Source: Rhodobacteraceae bacterium DSL-40 (GTDB lineage Bacteria; Pseudomonadota; Alphaproteobacteria; Rhodobacterales; Rhodobacteraceae). From it: a stretch of DNA of 64,000 bases. The stretch spans positions 1 through 64,000 of the forward strand of contig QKPN01000003.1 in assembly GCA_003258405.1 (NCBI GenBank), written 5' to 3'. The position numbers and the translations under genes were made by a program. This document shows, one piece after another, positions 45,996 through 54,739 of the stretch (positions are counted from its first letter, which is position 1; each line of letters opens with the position of its first letter). A model generated the notes under the pieces. That model ran no database searches. It saw nothing but the letters and a program-made list of their open reading frames with translations, and was not told where the DNA came from.

Positions 45996-47173
45996 GAACC
46001 CTGCTTCTCCTCCTCTTCATGGCCGGTTCAGCGCTCGCGCAGGACCGGGACGCCCTGCGGCTGGAACTCATCCTCGACCCTCGCGCCGTCGCCCCACTCG
46101 AAGGGGAAATGGTCCTTGCCACCCTGCGCGGCACCTACCGGCAGACCATCGCCCGTGAGGAGGTGAAACTGCGCCCCATGACGGATTTCGACTGGGTGCG
46201 GCTCGGGCTCGACAGCTGGATCGACGCGCGCGTCGAGGGGCGGGCCGCACGGGTCTTCGAGCGGCGCCTCGCCTTCTATCCCCGCAGGTCGGGCCATCTC
46301 GAAATTCTCCCCATCGCCCATACGCTGGAAGTCATCGGGGCGGCGGGCAAACGGAAGACCGTCATCGTCCGGTCCGAGCCGGTTGCCCTGACGGTGCGTC
46401 CACGACCTGCCGACGCGGCGCAGCACTGGCTGCCTCTCCGCGCGCTTGAAATCTCCGACAGTTGGGACACCGATCCCGCCCGACTGGCGGACGGCCAGAG
46501 CGCGACCCGCCGGGTGGTGCTGCGCGGGTTCGGGGCGACCCCCGAGATGATGCCACAGCAGCCCAGCCTGCGGCAGCCCTGGCTCATCAGCTTCGCGCCG
46601 CCCGAGGAACGGAACTTTCAGGTCACCCCGGAGGGCCCCGTGTCCACCGTGGTCTGGACCTGGAAACTGCGCCCCGTCACAGGCGAACCCGGCGTTATTC
46701 CATCGGTGACGATCCCCTGGTTCGATACCGGCAGCCGTACGCCCGAAACGGCCACGCTTCCGATGGCCTCCATCGGTTACGCCAGTTTTGCCGATAACGG
46801 CGCATCTGGCTGGCGAAGCCTCCCGGCCACAAGTTGGCCTCTGTGGCTCCTCTCGAGCCTCTCAGCCATGCTCGTCGTGGCGCTGACCCTTCGGGATCGG
46901 GTTCCCGTCTCCGGGTTGCGCCGGAAATGGCGCCGCCGCATCCTGCTCCGGAGGTTGCGCCGCCGGGTCCGCGCAGGCGATGCGGCCGGGTCCCGCCAGG
47001 CCGCATCGCACCTGCTGGAAGGGCCTCCATTTCTCGGGGAAAGGCAGCGCCTCGAACTCCTCCGACCCGCGGACGATGCCCTATACGGCAAGCCGCTGCG
47101 CGATGTGCCTGGCCGTCTTGACCTGATGTACAACCAGATCCGGAAGACTATCCTGCACTCAGGGCAAGGCTGA
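45989..47173 (+). CDS. BatD-like membrane protein
   Basis: The 394-residue protein has a signal peptide (cleavage near ALAQ, residue 18), a large periplasmic part of beta-sandwich character (about 20-290), a single membrane helix (about 303-320) and a basic cytoplasmic tail (KWRRRILLRRLRRRV). This is the plan of BatD, the usual last member of Bat operons. I start it at GTG 45989, 10 nt after AAGGAGG, overlapping the TPR gene; a second GTG follows at 45992. Confidence 0.72.
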   Translation: MVRTLLLLLFMAGSALAQDRDALRLELILDPRAVAPLEGEMVLATLRGTYRQTIAREEVKLRPMTDFDWVRLGLDSWIDARVEGRAARVFERRLAFYPRRSGHLEILPIAHTLEVIGAAGKRKTVIVRSEPVALTVRPRPADAAQHWLPLRALEISDSWDTDPARLADGQSATRRVVLRGFGATPEMMPQQPSLRQPWLISFAPPEERNFQVTPEGPVSTVVWTWKLRPVTGEPGVIPSVTIPWFDTGSRTPETATLPMASIGYASFADNGASGWRSLPATSWPLWLLSSLSAMLVVALTLRDRVPVSGLRRKWRRRILLRRLRRRVRAGDAAGSRQAASHLLEGPPFLGERQRLELLRPADDALYGKPLRDVPGRLDLMYNQIRKTILHSGQG

Positions 47174-47192
47174 ACAGGACCTGTGAGCCCGA

Positions 47193-47209
47193 CCTGAGGC
47201 CGCCTCAGG
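47193..47209 (+). terminator. Hairpin after the MoxR operon
   Basis: CCTGAGG-CCG-CCTCAGG is a perfect 7-bp stem 19 nt past the last stop codon. No T-run follows, so it is a weak terminator candidate. The remaining gap to tRNA-Cys (47210-47393) shows no gene. Confidence 0.4.
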
Positions 47210-47393
47210 GGATCACTACCCACGATGGAAGCTGAGAAATTACGGCGGGACGCGCAGCCGACGGCATCTGGCGAAACGAGCACCAAAGGCAGGAGACAAG
47301 GTGAAACGGAACAAGACCGGGACTGAAGGTCTCTGCAGCCGTTTCAGATAATAGGGGAGGACCAAGCGAGGTGACTCGAGTGCTTGGAAATAT

Positions 47394-47467
47394 TGGAGGC
47401 GAGTACCGGAATCGAACCGGTGTACACGGATTTGCAATCCGCTGCGTCACCACTCCGCCAACTCGCC
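47394..47467 (-). tRNA. tRNA-Cys (anticodon GCA)
   Basis: 74 nt with encoded CCA. Acceptor GGCGAGT pairs with ACTCGCC; the anticodon stem CGGAT/ATCCG encloses TTGCAAA with anticodon GCA; the discriminator is U as typical for tRNA-Cys; T loop GTTCGATTC is canonical. Confidence 0.95.
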
Positions 47468-47612
47468 AATTGCCCGGCCTCCTTAGATTTCCCGTGAACC
47501 GAGGTCAAGACGTTATCGTGACCGGATGCCCATGATGCGCGTACGGGCCGGGCAAACCACCGCCCCATTGCCCGCCACGACCATATTGCGTCGCACCACG
47601 CTCTGGAGACAA

Positions 47613-47636
47613 ACCGCCCCGACATGCCGGGGCGGT
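47613..47636 (-). terminator. Terminator of the peroxiredoxin gene
   Basis: ACCGCCCCG (47613-47621), 6-nt loop, CGGGGCGGT (47628-47636): a perfect 9-bp stem 50 nt past the peroxiredoxin stop, followed on the minus strand by TTTGTCTCC. Confidence 0.65.
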
Positions 47637-47686
47637 CGCAGGACATTGCACAGCAATATCGGCCGGACGCCGCGGTGCCCCGGAGA

Positions 47687-48229
<543 letters not shown>

Positions 48230-48253
48230 GATGGATCTCTCTGCACATGCCTC

Positions 48254-48296
48254 AATTGCACTGCAGCAATTTTATTCATTCTACCGCAACGCACAA
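48254..48296 (-). promoter_or_regulatory. Promoter and inverted repeat of the peroxiredoxin gene
   Basis: On the minus strand TTGTGC (48296-48291), 16-nt spacer, TAAAAT (48274-48269). Overlapping and just downstream lies AATTGC-N6-GCAATT (48254-48271), a perfect 6-bp inverted repeat where a repressor would block initiation. The responsible regulator cannot be named. Confidence 0.5.
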
Positions 48297-48354
48297 GAGG
48301 CCGGAGTTCACCCGAATGTCATCGCCCGGCTCCGGAACGCCGGAGCGGACGGCT

Positions 48355-48786
48355 TCAGCCTCCCGTCGCGATCATCGTCCCGAGGATCGTCGCGATATGG
48401 GTGCGCCGCCCGCCCTCCTCGGCATGGACATCGCCCGCGATCACCACGAGCGTGCGGCCCGAACGGACCACACGGCCCTCGGCCACGAGACGCTCGCCGC
48501 GGCCCGGGGCAAGCATGTTGATCTTCAGCTCGACCGACAGCACGTCGCGGCCGGCATCCATCACGCTCTGGGCGGCATAGCCGCAGGCGCTGTCGCCGAT
48601 CGACCAGGCAAGACCCGCATGGGAATATCCGTTCTGCTGCGTCACTTCGGGCCGGATCGGCGCGGCGATCACGATCCTGCCATGCTCGACCTCGAGAAGC
48701 TCGGCCCTGAGCAGCTCCATCATCCCCTGGCGGGCAAAGCTCTCGCGGATATGGGCCTCGAAATCGGGATTGCGCGGTTCGGTCAT
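48355..48786 (-). CDS. PaaI-family thioesterase (hotdog fold)
   Basis: The 143-residue protein has the PaaI-type hotdog pattern: QNGYSHAGLAWSIGDSACGYAA (HxG...D active-site stretch) and SVELKINMLAPGRGERLVAEGRVVRSGRT. Such enzymes hydrolyse aryl- or acyl-CoA esters. Its start overlaps the stop of pdeM by 4 nt, so it belongs to the repair-gene operon, although no functional link is obvious. Confidence 0.87.
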   Translation of the reverse strand: MTEPRNPDFEAHIRESFARQGMMELLRAELLEVEHGRIVIAAPIRPEVTQQNGYSHAGLAWSIGDSACGYAAQSVMDAGRDVLSVELKINMLAPGRGERLVAEGRVVRSGRTLVVIAGDVHAEEGGRRTHIATILGTMIATGG

Positions 48787-49466
48787 GTCTTCGTCCTGTT
48801 GCGGAGCGCCGCAAGCGGCAGGGTGAGGCAGGGGGCGCCGGTGAGAATGGCCCGGGCATCCGGCGCGAAGAGCCCGGCCAGGGCGGGATGGTCGCACCAG
48901 AGCCCGCCGGTATAGGCGCCGAAGGCGGGGAGGATCATGCGGGCGGCATCGACGAGAAAGCAGGCCCGCACGAGCCCTCCCCCCGCGGCAAGCCGGATCT
49001 TCGGGTGGTAATGGCCGGAGATCTCGCCCGGCGCGGCCCCGGCCGCGGCCTCGTGGCGGAAGGTGAGCGGGCCGAAGCTGAGCTCGGCGAGATGAGTGCC
49101 GCCGAGGGCGATCGGGCCGGGATCATGGTTGCCCTCGATCCAGATCCACTCCCGCCCCGCCATCAGCGCCGTGAGCCGGTCGGCCTCGCGGGCGGTGAGC
49201 GCCAGCGCGCAATCCGAATCGTCGAAGCTGTCGCCGAGACAGATGACCAGCGCCGGATCGAGCCGGGAGATCTCGTCGCCCAGCCGGGCGAGCGTCTCGG
49301 CGGTCTCGTAGGGCGGCAGGAGCGCGCCGCCGCGGCGCGCGAGGCGCTCGGACTTGCCCAGATGCAGGTCCGAGACGCAGAGGAGCCGCTCCTCCGGCCA
49401 CCAGAGCGCGCCCGAGGCGCGGGCCTCGAGAGCCGCGCCGTTGAGTTCCGTATGCTGTCCCGTCAT
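48783..49466 (-). CDS. pdeM: Ligase-associated DNA repair metallophosphoesterase PdeM
   Basis: The 227-residue calcineurin-like phosphoesterase has the metal motifs CVSDLHLGKSER, GDSFDD, EGNHD and GHYHPK and the RHEA segment typical of PdeM. In many bacteria it is encoded with a DEXH helicase, a DNA ligase and an exonuclease-like protein as a DNA damage response set. Here the helicase is upstream (40-nt gap) but ligase and exonuclease genes are not adjacent. Start at 49466 is the ATG where homology begins. Confidence 0.88.
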   Translation of the reverse strand: MTGQHTELNGAALEARASGALWWPEERLLCVSDLHLGKSERLARRGGALLPPYETAETLARLGDEISRLDPALVICLGDSFDDSDCALALTAREADRLTALMAGREWIWIEGNHDPGPIALGGTHLAELSFGPLTFRHEAAAGAAPGEISGHYHPKIRLAAGGGLVRACFLVDAARMILPAFGAYTGGLWCDHPALAGLFAPDARAILTGAPCLTLPLAALRNRTKT

Positions 49467-49506
49467 GGCCCCTCTGATGCCCGACCGGCGGGAGCGCGGC
49501 AAGGGC

Positions 49507-51924
49507 TCACGAGAGCCCCGCCTCGGCCAGCAGCGCGGCCACGGCGGCCTCGGCCAGCCGGACCTCGGCGCGGCCCCTGACCGGCACCCGGCCGACCTCG
49601 AGGAGCAGAGGCGCGGCAAGCGGCGTCACATGCGGCGCCCGGATGTGATCGAGCCGGCCGGCCGCGCGGGAGAGCATCTCCTCGATGCGGCCGAAATCCA
49701 CGAGCCCTCGCCCCGCCTCGCGCCGGGTGATGCGCAGCATCAGGTGGTCGGGATCGTATTTCCGCAGCGTGTCGTAGAGGATGTCGGAGGAAAAGGTCGC
49801 CTGACGGCCCGACTTCCGCGCGCCGGGCAGGTTGCGGGTGATGAGGCCCGCGATGGTCGCGACATCCCGGAACGTGCGCTTCATCACCGCGTTGCCGCCG
49901 AGCCAGGTCTCGAGCCCCTCGCGCAGGCCCTCGGGGTTCAGCAGCGCCGCGGCATCCTCGACCGGCTCGAGCCCCCAGATCAGCAGGGCGTAATCGTTCG
50001 AGACGAAGCCGAGCGGATCGAGCCCGGCTTCCTCCATGCGACGGGTCAGCAGCAGGCCGAGCGTCTGGTGCGCGTTGCGGCCCGCGAAGCCGTAGAGGCA
50101 GAAATTGTGCCGATCGCCACGGGGAAAGCTCTCGGCCATGAGGCGGGCGGGTTCCGGCAGGCGGCTGATGCGGGCCTGCGTCTCGAGCCACTCCCGGGTG
50201 TGGCCGGGCAGCTCCGCCCAGGCGGAACGCTCGGAGAGAAGGGCCATGAGCCGGTGGGAGAGCAGCGTCGAGGTGGCGAGCTTCGTGCCGGAAAAGACCG
50301 CGATCTTCGGCTCCCGCGTCGGCTGGCGCGAGACCTCGAGCACCATCTCGCGCAGGCCCTCGTAGCGCACGGTCTCGCCACCGATGAGGAAGGTGTCGCC
50401 CGGCGTGAGGCTCGCGGCGAAGGCCTCCTCCACCTCGCCGAGCGGCACGCCGCCGCGGCCGCGGAGCCGGACCGAGAGCATCTCGGTCTCGACGATCGTG
50501 CCGATGTTCATCCGGAGCGCCCGGGTCGCGCGGGGGTCGCGGAGCTGCCAGAGCCCGTCGCGCTCGAGGAGGCGCTGCCAGCGGTCGTAGGCGCGGAGGG
50601 CATAGCCGCCGGTGGCGCAGAATTCGAGGCAGGCGTCGAAATCGGCGCGGGAAAGCCCGGCATAGGGGCCGGCGGTCAGGACCTCGCGAAAGAGCGCGTC
50701 GGCCGCGAACGGGCCGGCGCAGGCGGTGAGCAGGATGTGCTGGCAGAGCACGTCGAGGCCACCGGGGCCGCGGGGTTCGCCGTCGAGATCGTGCTCGCGG
50801 ACCGCGGCGAGCGCGGCGTGGCATTCGAGCAGCTCGAAACGGTTCGCGGGTACGAGAACGGCGCGGGAGGGGGCGTGGTAGCGGTGGTTTGCCCTTCCGA
50901 TGCGCTGGACGAGGCGCTTCACGTTCTTGGGCGCACCGACCTGGATCACCAGATCGACATCGCCCCAGTCGATGCCGAGATCGAGGGAGCCGGTGCAGAC
51001 GATGGCGCGCAGGCTGCCGGCCACCATCGCGGCCTCGATCCTCTGCCGCGCCTCCCGCGACAGCGAGCCGTGGTGAAGGCCGATCGGGAGATCCTCGTCA
51101 TTGGCCGCCCAGAGCGCGCGGAAGAAGAGCTCGGCCTGGGCGCGGGTGTTGATGAAGACGAGCGTGGTGCGGGCCGCGCGGATCAGATCCATCACCGCCG
51201 GGACGGCATAATGCCCGCCCATGCCGGCCCAGGGCGGTGGCGCGTCGGTCCTGAGGATCGAGATGTCGGGCTCGGGGCCGGGATCGGCGAGCAGCACCTC
51301 CGCCCCGCCGCCGAGGAAGGCGGCGAGGCCCGCCGGATCCTCGACCGTGGCCGAGAGCCCGACCCGGCGCAGGCCGGGCGAGAGGCTCTGGAGCCGGGAG
51401 AGGCCGAGCATGAGCTGGTCGCCGCGCTTCGATTCCGCCAGCGCGTGGATCTCGTCGAGGATGATGCGGGAGACCGAGCCGAAGATCTGCGGCGCCTCCG
51501 GATAGGAGAGCAGCAGCGCGAGGCTTTCGGGGGTGGTGAGCAGGATATGGGGCGGGTCGACCCGCTGCCGGGCCCGCAGGGAGGCCCGGGTGTCGCCGGT
51601 CCGGTCCTCGATGCGCAGGGCGAGGCCCATCTCCTCGACGGGGCGCGCGAGGTTGCGGCGGATATCGGCGGCAAGCGCCTTCAGGGGCGAGACATAGAGG
51701 GTGTGGAGGCCGGGAGGGGCGCTGCGGGAGAGCTCGACGAGGCTCGGGAGGAAACCCGCAAGGGTCTTGCCGCCGCCGGTCGGGGCGATGAGGAGCGTTG
51801 CCGGGTCATCCTTGCGGGCCAGGAGCTCGAGCTGGTGGCGGTGCGGCGCCCAGCCCTGCCCGGCGAACCAGGGGCCGAAGGGATCGGGCAGCGGGGCGGT
51901 TTCGGGGGGCGCGGCAGCGGACAT
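49507..51924 (-). CDS. Ligase-associated DNA damage response DEXH helicase (Lhr-like)
   Basis: The 805-residue superfamily 2 helicase has Walker A APTGGGKT, DEIH box (ILDEIHALAESKRG), motif III SATV, a helicase C domain with LDLGIDWGDVD and QRIGRANHR, and a long C-terminal Lhr-type region. It probably unwinds damaged DNA together with PdeM. Start at 51924 (MSAAAPPETAPLPDPFGPWF) fits the family; no strong ribosome binding site is visible. A palindrome lies 79 nt upstream. Confidence 0.9.
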   Translation of the reverse strand: MSAAAPPETAPLPDPFGPWFAGQGWAPHRHQLELLARKDDPATLLIAPTGGGKTLAGFLPSLVELSRSAPPGLHTLYVSPLKALAADIRRNLARPVEEMGLALRIEDRTGDTRASLRARQRVDPPHILLTTPESLALLLSYPEAPQIFGSVSRIILDEIHALAESKRGDQLMLGLSRLQSLSPGLRRVGLSATVEDPAGLAAFLGGGAEVLLADPGPEPDISILRTDAPPPWAGMGGHYAVPAVMDLIRAARTTLVFINTRAQAELFFRALWAANDEDLPIGLHHGSLSREARQRIEAAMVAGSLRAIVCTGSLDLGIDWGDVDLVIQVGAPKNVKRLVQRIGRANHRYHAPSRAVLVPANRFELLECHAALAAVREHDLDGEPRGPGGLDVLCQHILLTACAGPFAADALFREVLTAGPYAGLSRADFDACLEFCATGGYALRAYDRWQRLLERDGLWQLRDPRATRALRMNIGTIVETEMLSVRLRGRGGVPLGEVEEAFAASLTPGDTFLIGGETVRYEGLREMVLEVSRQPTREPKIAVFSGTKLATSTLLSHRLMALLSERSAWAELPGHTREWLETQARISRLPEPARLMAESFPRGDRHNFCLYGFAGRNAHQTLGLLLTRRMEEAGLDPLGFVSNDYALLIWGLEPVEDAAALLNPEGLREGLETWLGGNAVMKRTFRDVATIAGLITRNLPGARKSGRQATFSSDILYDTLRKYDPDHLMLRITRREAGRGLVDFGRIEEMLSRAAGRLDHIRAPHVTPLAAPLLLEVGRVPVRGRAEVRLAEAAVAALLAEAGLS

Positions 51925-52278
51925 GGAAGAGAGGTAGACCGCGGCGCGGGCGGGCTCAAGGGGCGGTGACGGCGGAGGCCGCACGGGCGGTGAAAATGGG
52001 GCGTTTCACCGTGAAACCGAAATTTTGGCACTGATTTCATTGAATTTTCGTAGTTAACATATCATGAATCCCCCCTCCCCGCGACCCCGCGCGCGGCGGC
52101 CGGGCTTTCGGCCGGAGGCGGCGTGCCGGGACCGGAGGTGTTGCCTCGAATGCCCCGCATTTCGCCGGGCGCAGGCCCCTGCGCCTTAACCTCCCGTCAG
52201 GAGAGATGACCGGATCCTTGACGCGGGATCGGGGCCGGGGCGCAGGCGCGCCGCCCCGGAGCAAGTGCGGAGAGCGGG
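51925..52278. promoter_or_regulatory. Divergent helicase/RTX upstream region
   Basis: No gene is seen in 354 nt. GTTTCAC-C-GTGAAAC (52003-52017) is a perfect 7-bp inverted repeat, and 52018-52070 is unusually A+T-rich for this genome and probably contains the promoters (for example TTGAAT at 52040-52045). It does not match the direct-repeat LexA box of Rhodobacter. The remainder is G+C-rich leader of the RTX gene. Confidence 0.45.
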
Positions 52279-53790
52279 ATGTTCACGAAATACGGATACG
52301 ACTTCGAGACCAATCATTACGTTTCGTCTGGCGGCGTTCAGGATACCGAATTCGGCTATGCCGGGAACGACTACTGGGTGGGCAGCCCGGGAACGGATAT
52401 CTTCTTCGGTGGCGATGGCTTCGATTTCGTCGATCATTTCGCCTCGCCCATGCCGGTGAACGTGGATCTGGCCGCCGCCATGGGCTCGGGCGCCCACGGG
52501 TTTGCCCAAGGCGACCGCTATTTCAGCATCGAGGGTTTTGCCGGATCGCGCTTCGACGACACATTCTGGGGCTATGCCGAGTGGAAGGGCGGCGTGAAGG
52601 GGGTCGATCTGGTCGTGAGCTTCACCGGCGGTGTGGCCGAGGTCTTCTTCGGGCTCGACGGCAACGATCTCGCCCGCGGCTTCGGCGGCGACGACACGCT
52701 CGACGGCGGTGAGGGCAACGACACCCTCCGGGGCGACGAGGGCAACGACGTGCTCCTCGGCGGCACCGGCGACGATCTGCTCATGGGCAACGACGACGAC
52801 GACAGCCTCGCGGGCGGCGACGGAGACGACACGATCGAGGGTGGCGCGGGCGACGACACGATCGGGGGCGGCGCGGGACAGGACATGGCCGAGGGCGGCG
52901 CGGGCAACGACACGATCGGCGGTGGCGACGGGGACGACACGCTCTGGGGTGAGGACGGCGACGACCTGCTCCAGGGCGGCACCGGCGCCGACCTGATGCG
53001 GGGCCACGCGGGCAACGACAGCCTCGAGGGCGGCGACGGGGCCGACACGATCGAGGGCGGCGCGGGCAACGATGCGCTCTCGGGCGGCGCGGGCACCGAC
53101 ACGCTGCGCGGACACGCCGGGGCCGATACGCTCGAGGGCGGCGCGGGCGCGGACCTCCTCCATGGCGGCTCGGGCGACGACCGCATCTCCGGCGACCGCG
53201 ACGTCGGCTTCGCGTCCGGCCCGCCCGCCAGCGACACGATCTTCGCCGGCAGCGGTGACGACATGGTCTTCGGCGCCGACGGCGACGACCGGATCTTCGG
53301 CGAGGCGGGCGACGACACGATCGTCGCGGGCGGCGGGGCCGACCGGGTCGATGCCGGGCTCGGCGACGATACCGTCTATCTCGGCGCGGGACGCGATTTC
53401 TTCTCCGCGGCGAGCTACCGCGGCGCGGGCGACGATCATGTCTTCGGCGAGGCGGGCAACGATTTCCTGCACACCGGGCGCGGGGCCGACCGGCTCTACG
53501 GCGGCGACGGCGACGATGTGCTCGACGGCGGCTCGGGGAATGACCGGCTGACCGGCGGTGCGGGCGCCGATGCCTTCCATTTCTATCTCAATTCGGGGCA
53601 GGACGTGATCGCGGATTTCGACCTCGACGCGGGCGACCGGATCCATCTTTCCGCCGCGGTGGCGCTCGGCCCCGTCACCTTCGCCGACGGCATGGGCCGG
53701 ATCGGGCTCGGCGGCGATGCCGCGATCAGCTTCGCGGTGGAGAGCGCGGCGGCGCTGGCGGCGGTGGTCGAGGCGATCGAGATCCTCTGA
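52279..53790 (+). CDS. RTX (hemolysin-type calcium-binding repeat) protein
   Basis: The 503-residue protein has no classical signal peptide. Residues 27-53 hold a degenerate RTX turn, 55-122 a non-repeat segment, 125-307 about twenty nearly perfect GGxGxDxUx nonapeptides and 316-430 further repeats; residues 435-503 form the C-terminal region (SGQDVIADFDLDAGDRIHL) typical of type I secretion substrates. It is probably secreted and folds on binding calcium outside the cell. No catalytic domain is recognisable, so it may be structural or adhesive. No type I secretion genes are adjacent. Confidence 0.88.
   Translation: MFTKYGYDFETNHYVSSGGVQDTEFGYAGNDYWVGSPGTDIFFGGDGFDFVDHFASPMPVNVDLAAAMGSGAHGFAQGDRYFSIEGFAGSRFDDTFWGYAEWKGGVKGVDLVVSFTGGVAEVFFGLDGNDLARGFGGDDTLDGGEGNDTLRGDEGNDVLLGGTGDDLLMGNDDDDSLAGGDGDDTIEGGAGDDTIGGGAGQDMAEGGAGNDTIGGGDGDDTLWGEDGDDLLQGGTGADLMRGHAGNDSLEGGDGADTIEGGAGNDALSGGAGTDTLRGHAGADTLEGGAGADLLHGGSGDDRISGDRDVGFASGPPASDTIFAGSGDDMVFGADGDDRIFGEAGDDTIVAGGGADRVDAGLGDDTVYLGAGRDFFSAASYRGAGDDHVFGEAGNDFLHTGRGADRLYGGDGDDVLDGGSGNDRLTGGAGADAFHFYLNSGQDVIADFDLDAGDRIHLSAAVALGPVTFADGMGRIGLGGDAAISFAVESAAALAAVVEAIEIL
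52651..53568 (+). repeat. RTX nonapeptide-coding repeat array
   Basis: A 27-nt periodicity codes for GGxGxDxUx units, densest at 52651-53199 and looser to 53568. Units are similar at DNA level (GGCGGCGCGGGCAACGAC-like), so recombination between copies could change repeat number. Confidence 0.85.
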
Positions 53791-53801
53791 GGGCCCTCGG
53801 C

Positions 53802-54566
53802 TCAGGCCTCCTCGGCCCAGGGCGCGCGGGTGAACATGCCGCCATCGACCCAGAGCGTCTGGCCGGTGACGAAGGCGGCGGCGGGGCTGGCGAGGAAGAG
53901 CACCGGCCCGGCGATATCCTCGACGGTGCCGACGCGGCCGAGCGGGGTGATGCGCGACCAGCGGGCGGCGTAATCCGGCGATTCCGCCTCCGTCCGGGCG
54001 TTGAGGATGGCGCCCGGGGCGACGCAGTTCACCCGGATGCCGTGGGGGCCGAGCTCGACGGCGGAGACCTTGGTGAACTGCTCGATGCCGCCCTTGGAGG
54101 CGGTGTAATCGACGAGGCCGGGGAAGGCGAGCTTGTTGCAGCCCGAGCCGATGTTGATGATGGCGCCGGGCCTTCCCTCGGCCACCATCGCCCGGGCCGC
54201 CGCCTGGGTGTTGAGAAAGCAGCCGCGCAGGTTGGTGGCGATGACCGCGTCCCAGCGCGCGACCTCGAGCTCGAGAAGCGGCGCCCAGGTCTGGATGCCG
54301 GCGTTGTTGACGAGCACGTCGGGGGCGGTGCCGAAGCGGGCGCGGAGCGCGTCGTAGAAGGCGGGGACCGCGCGCTCGTCGGCAGCATCGCAGGGGAAGC
54401 CCTCGATCTCGGCGCCCTGCCCGCGCAGGGTCCCGACGAGCTCGCGGGCCGCCTCGGGCTCCGCCACATGGGTGAAGGCCACCCGGTAGCCCGCCGCGGC
54501 GAAGGCCTCCACCAGCCCCCGGCCGATCCCGGTATTGCCGCCCGTCACGACCGCGAGCCGCTGCAT
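53802..54566 (-). CDS. SDR-family oxidoreductase
   Basis: The 254-residue protein is a classical short-chain dehydrogenase: TGGNTGIG cofactor loop, NNAGIQ, catalytic Ser in GSGCNK and YTASK (Tyr and Lys), and PGAI. The GNTGIGRGL type resembles glucose 1-dehydrogenases and 3-oxoacyl reductases, but substrate is not deducible. AGGGGAGAGGGG directly precedes the ATG. It converges with the RTX gene (11-nt gap) and follows the urt operon on the same strand after 173 nt. Confidence 0.88.
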   Translation of the reverse strand: MQRLAVVTGGNTGIGRGLVEAFAAAGYRVAFTHVAEPEAARELVGTLRGQGAEIEGFPCDAADERAVPAFYDALRARFGTAPDVLVNNAGIQTWAPLLELEVARWDAVIATNLRGCFLNTQAAARAMVAEGRPGAIINIGSGCNKLAFPGLVDYTASKGGIEQFTKVSAVELGPHGIRVNCVAPGAILNARTEAESPDYAARWSRITPLGRVGTVEDIAGPVLFLASPAAAFVTGQTLWVDGGMFTRAPWAEEA

Positions 54567-54739
54567 GCCCCTCTCCCCTTGTCGGATGGATCAAGGGGGG
54601 CAGTCTAACCGGCTGACGCGGTGCTCGGCCAGTGGCAGGCTGGTTGGGCGGCGCAACCGGCCGCGAGGGGAAGGAGAGCCTTCTGGGGGGCCACGAGGCG
54701 GCGCGGGAGCTGGCAGGTGATCCCGCCGCCTTGCCCGCG

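Noticed and set aside
47394-47467. tRNA-Cys as attachment site of an integrated TRAP/MoxR island
   Set aside because: I found no copy of the tRNA 3' end near 32172-32523 and no integrase gene, so tRNA-mediated integration is not supported.
49354-51969. 871-codon open frame opposite the DEXH helicase and PdeM
   Set aside because: Shadow of two real genes with intact catalytic motifs.
52003-52017. LexA box for the repair helicase
   Set aside because: The Rhodobacter-type LexA site is a direct repeat GTTC-N7-GTTC; this is an inverted repeat with another sequence.
52651-53568. CRISPR-like array
   Set aside because: The short-period repeats are coding 27-nt RTX units without unique spacers.
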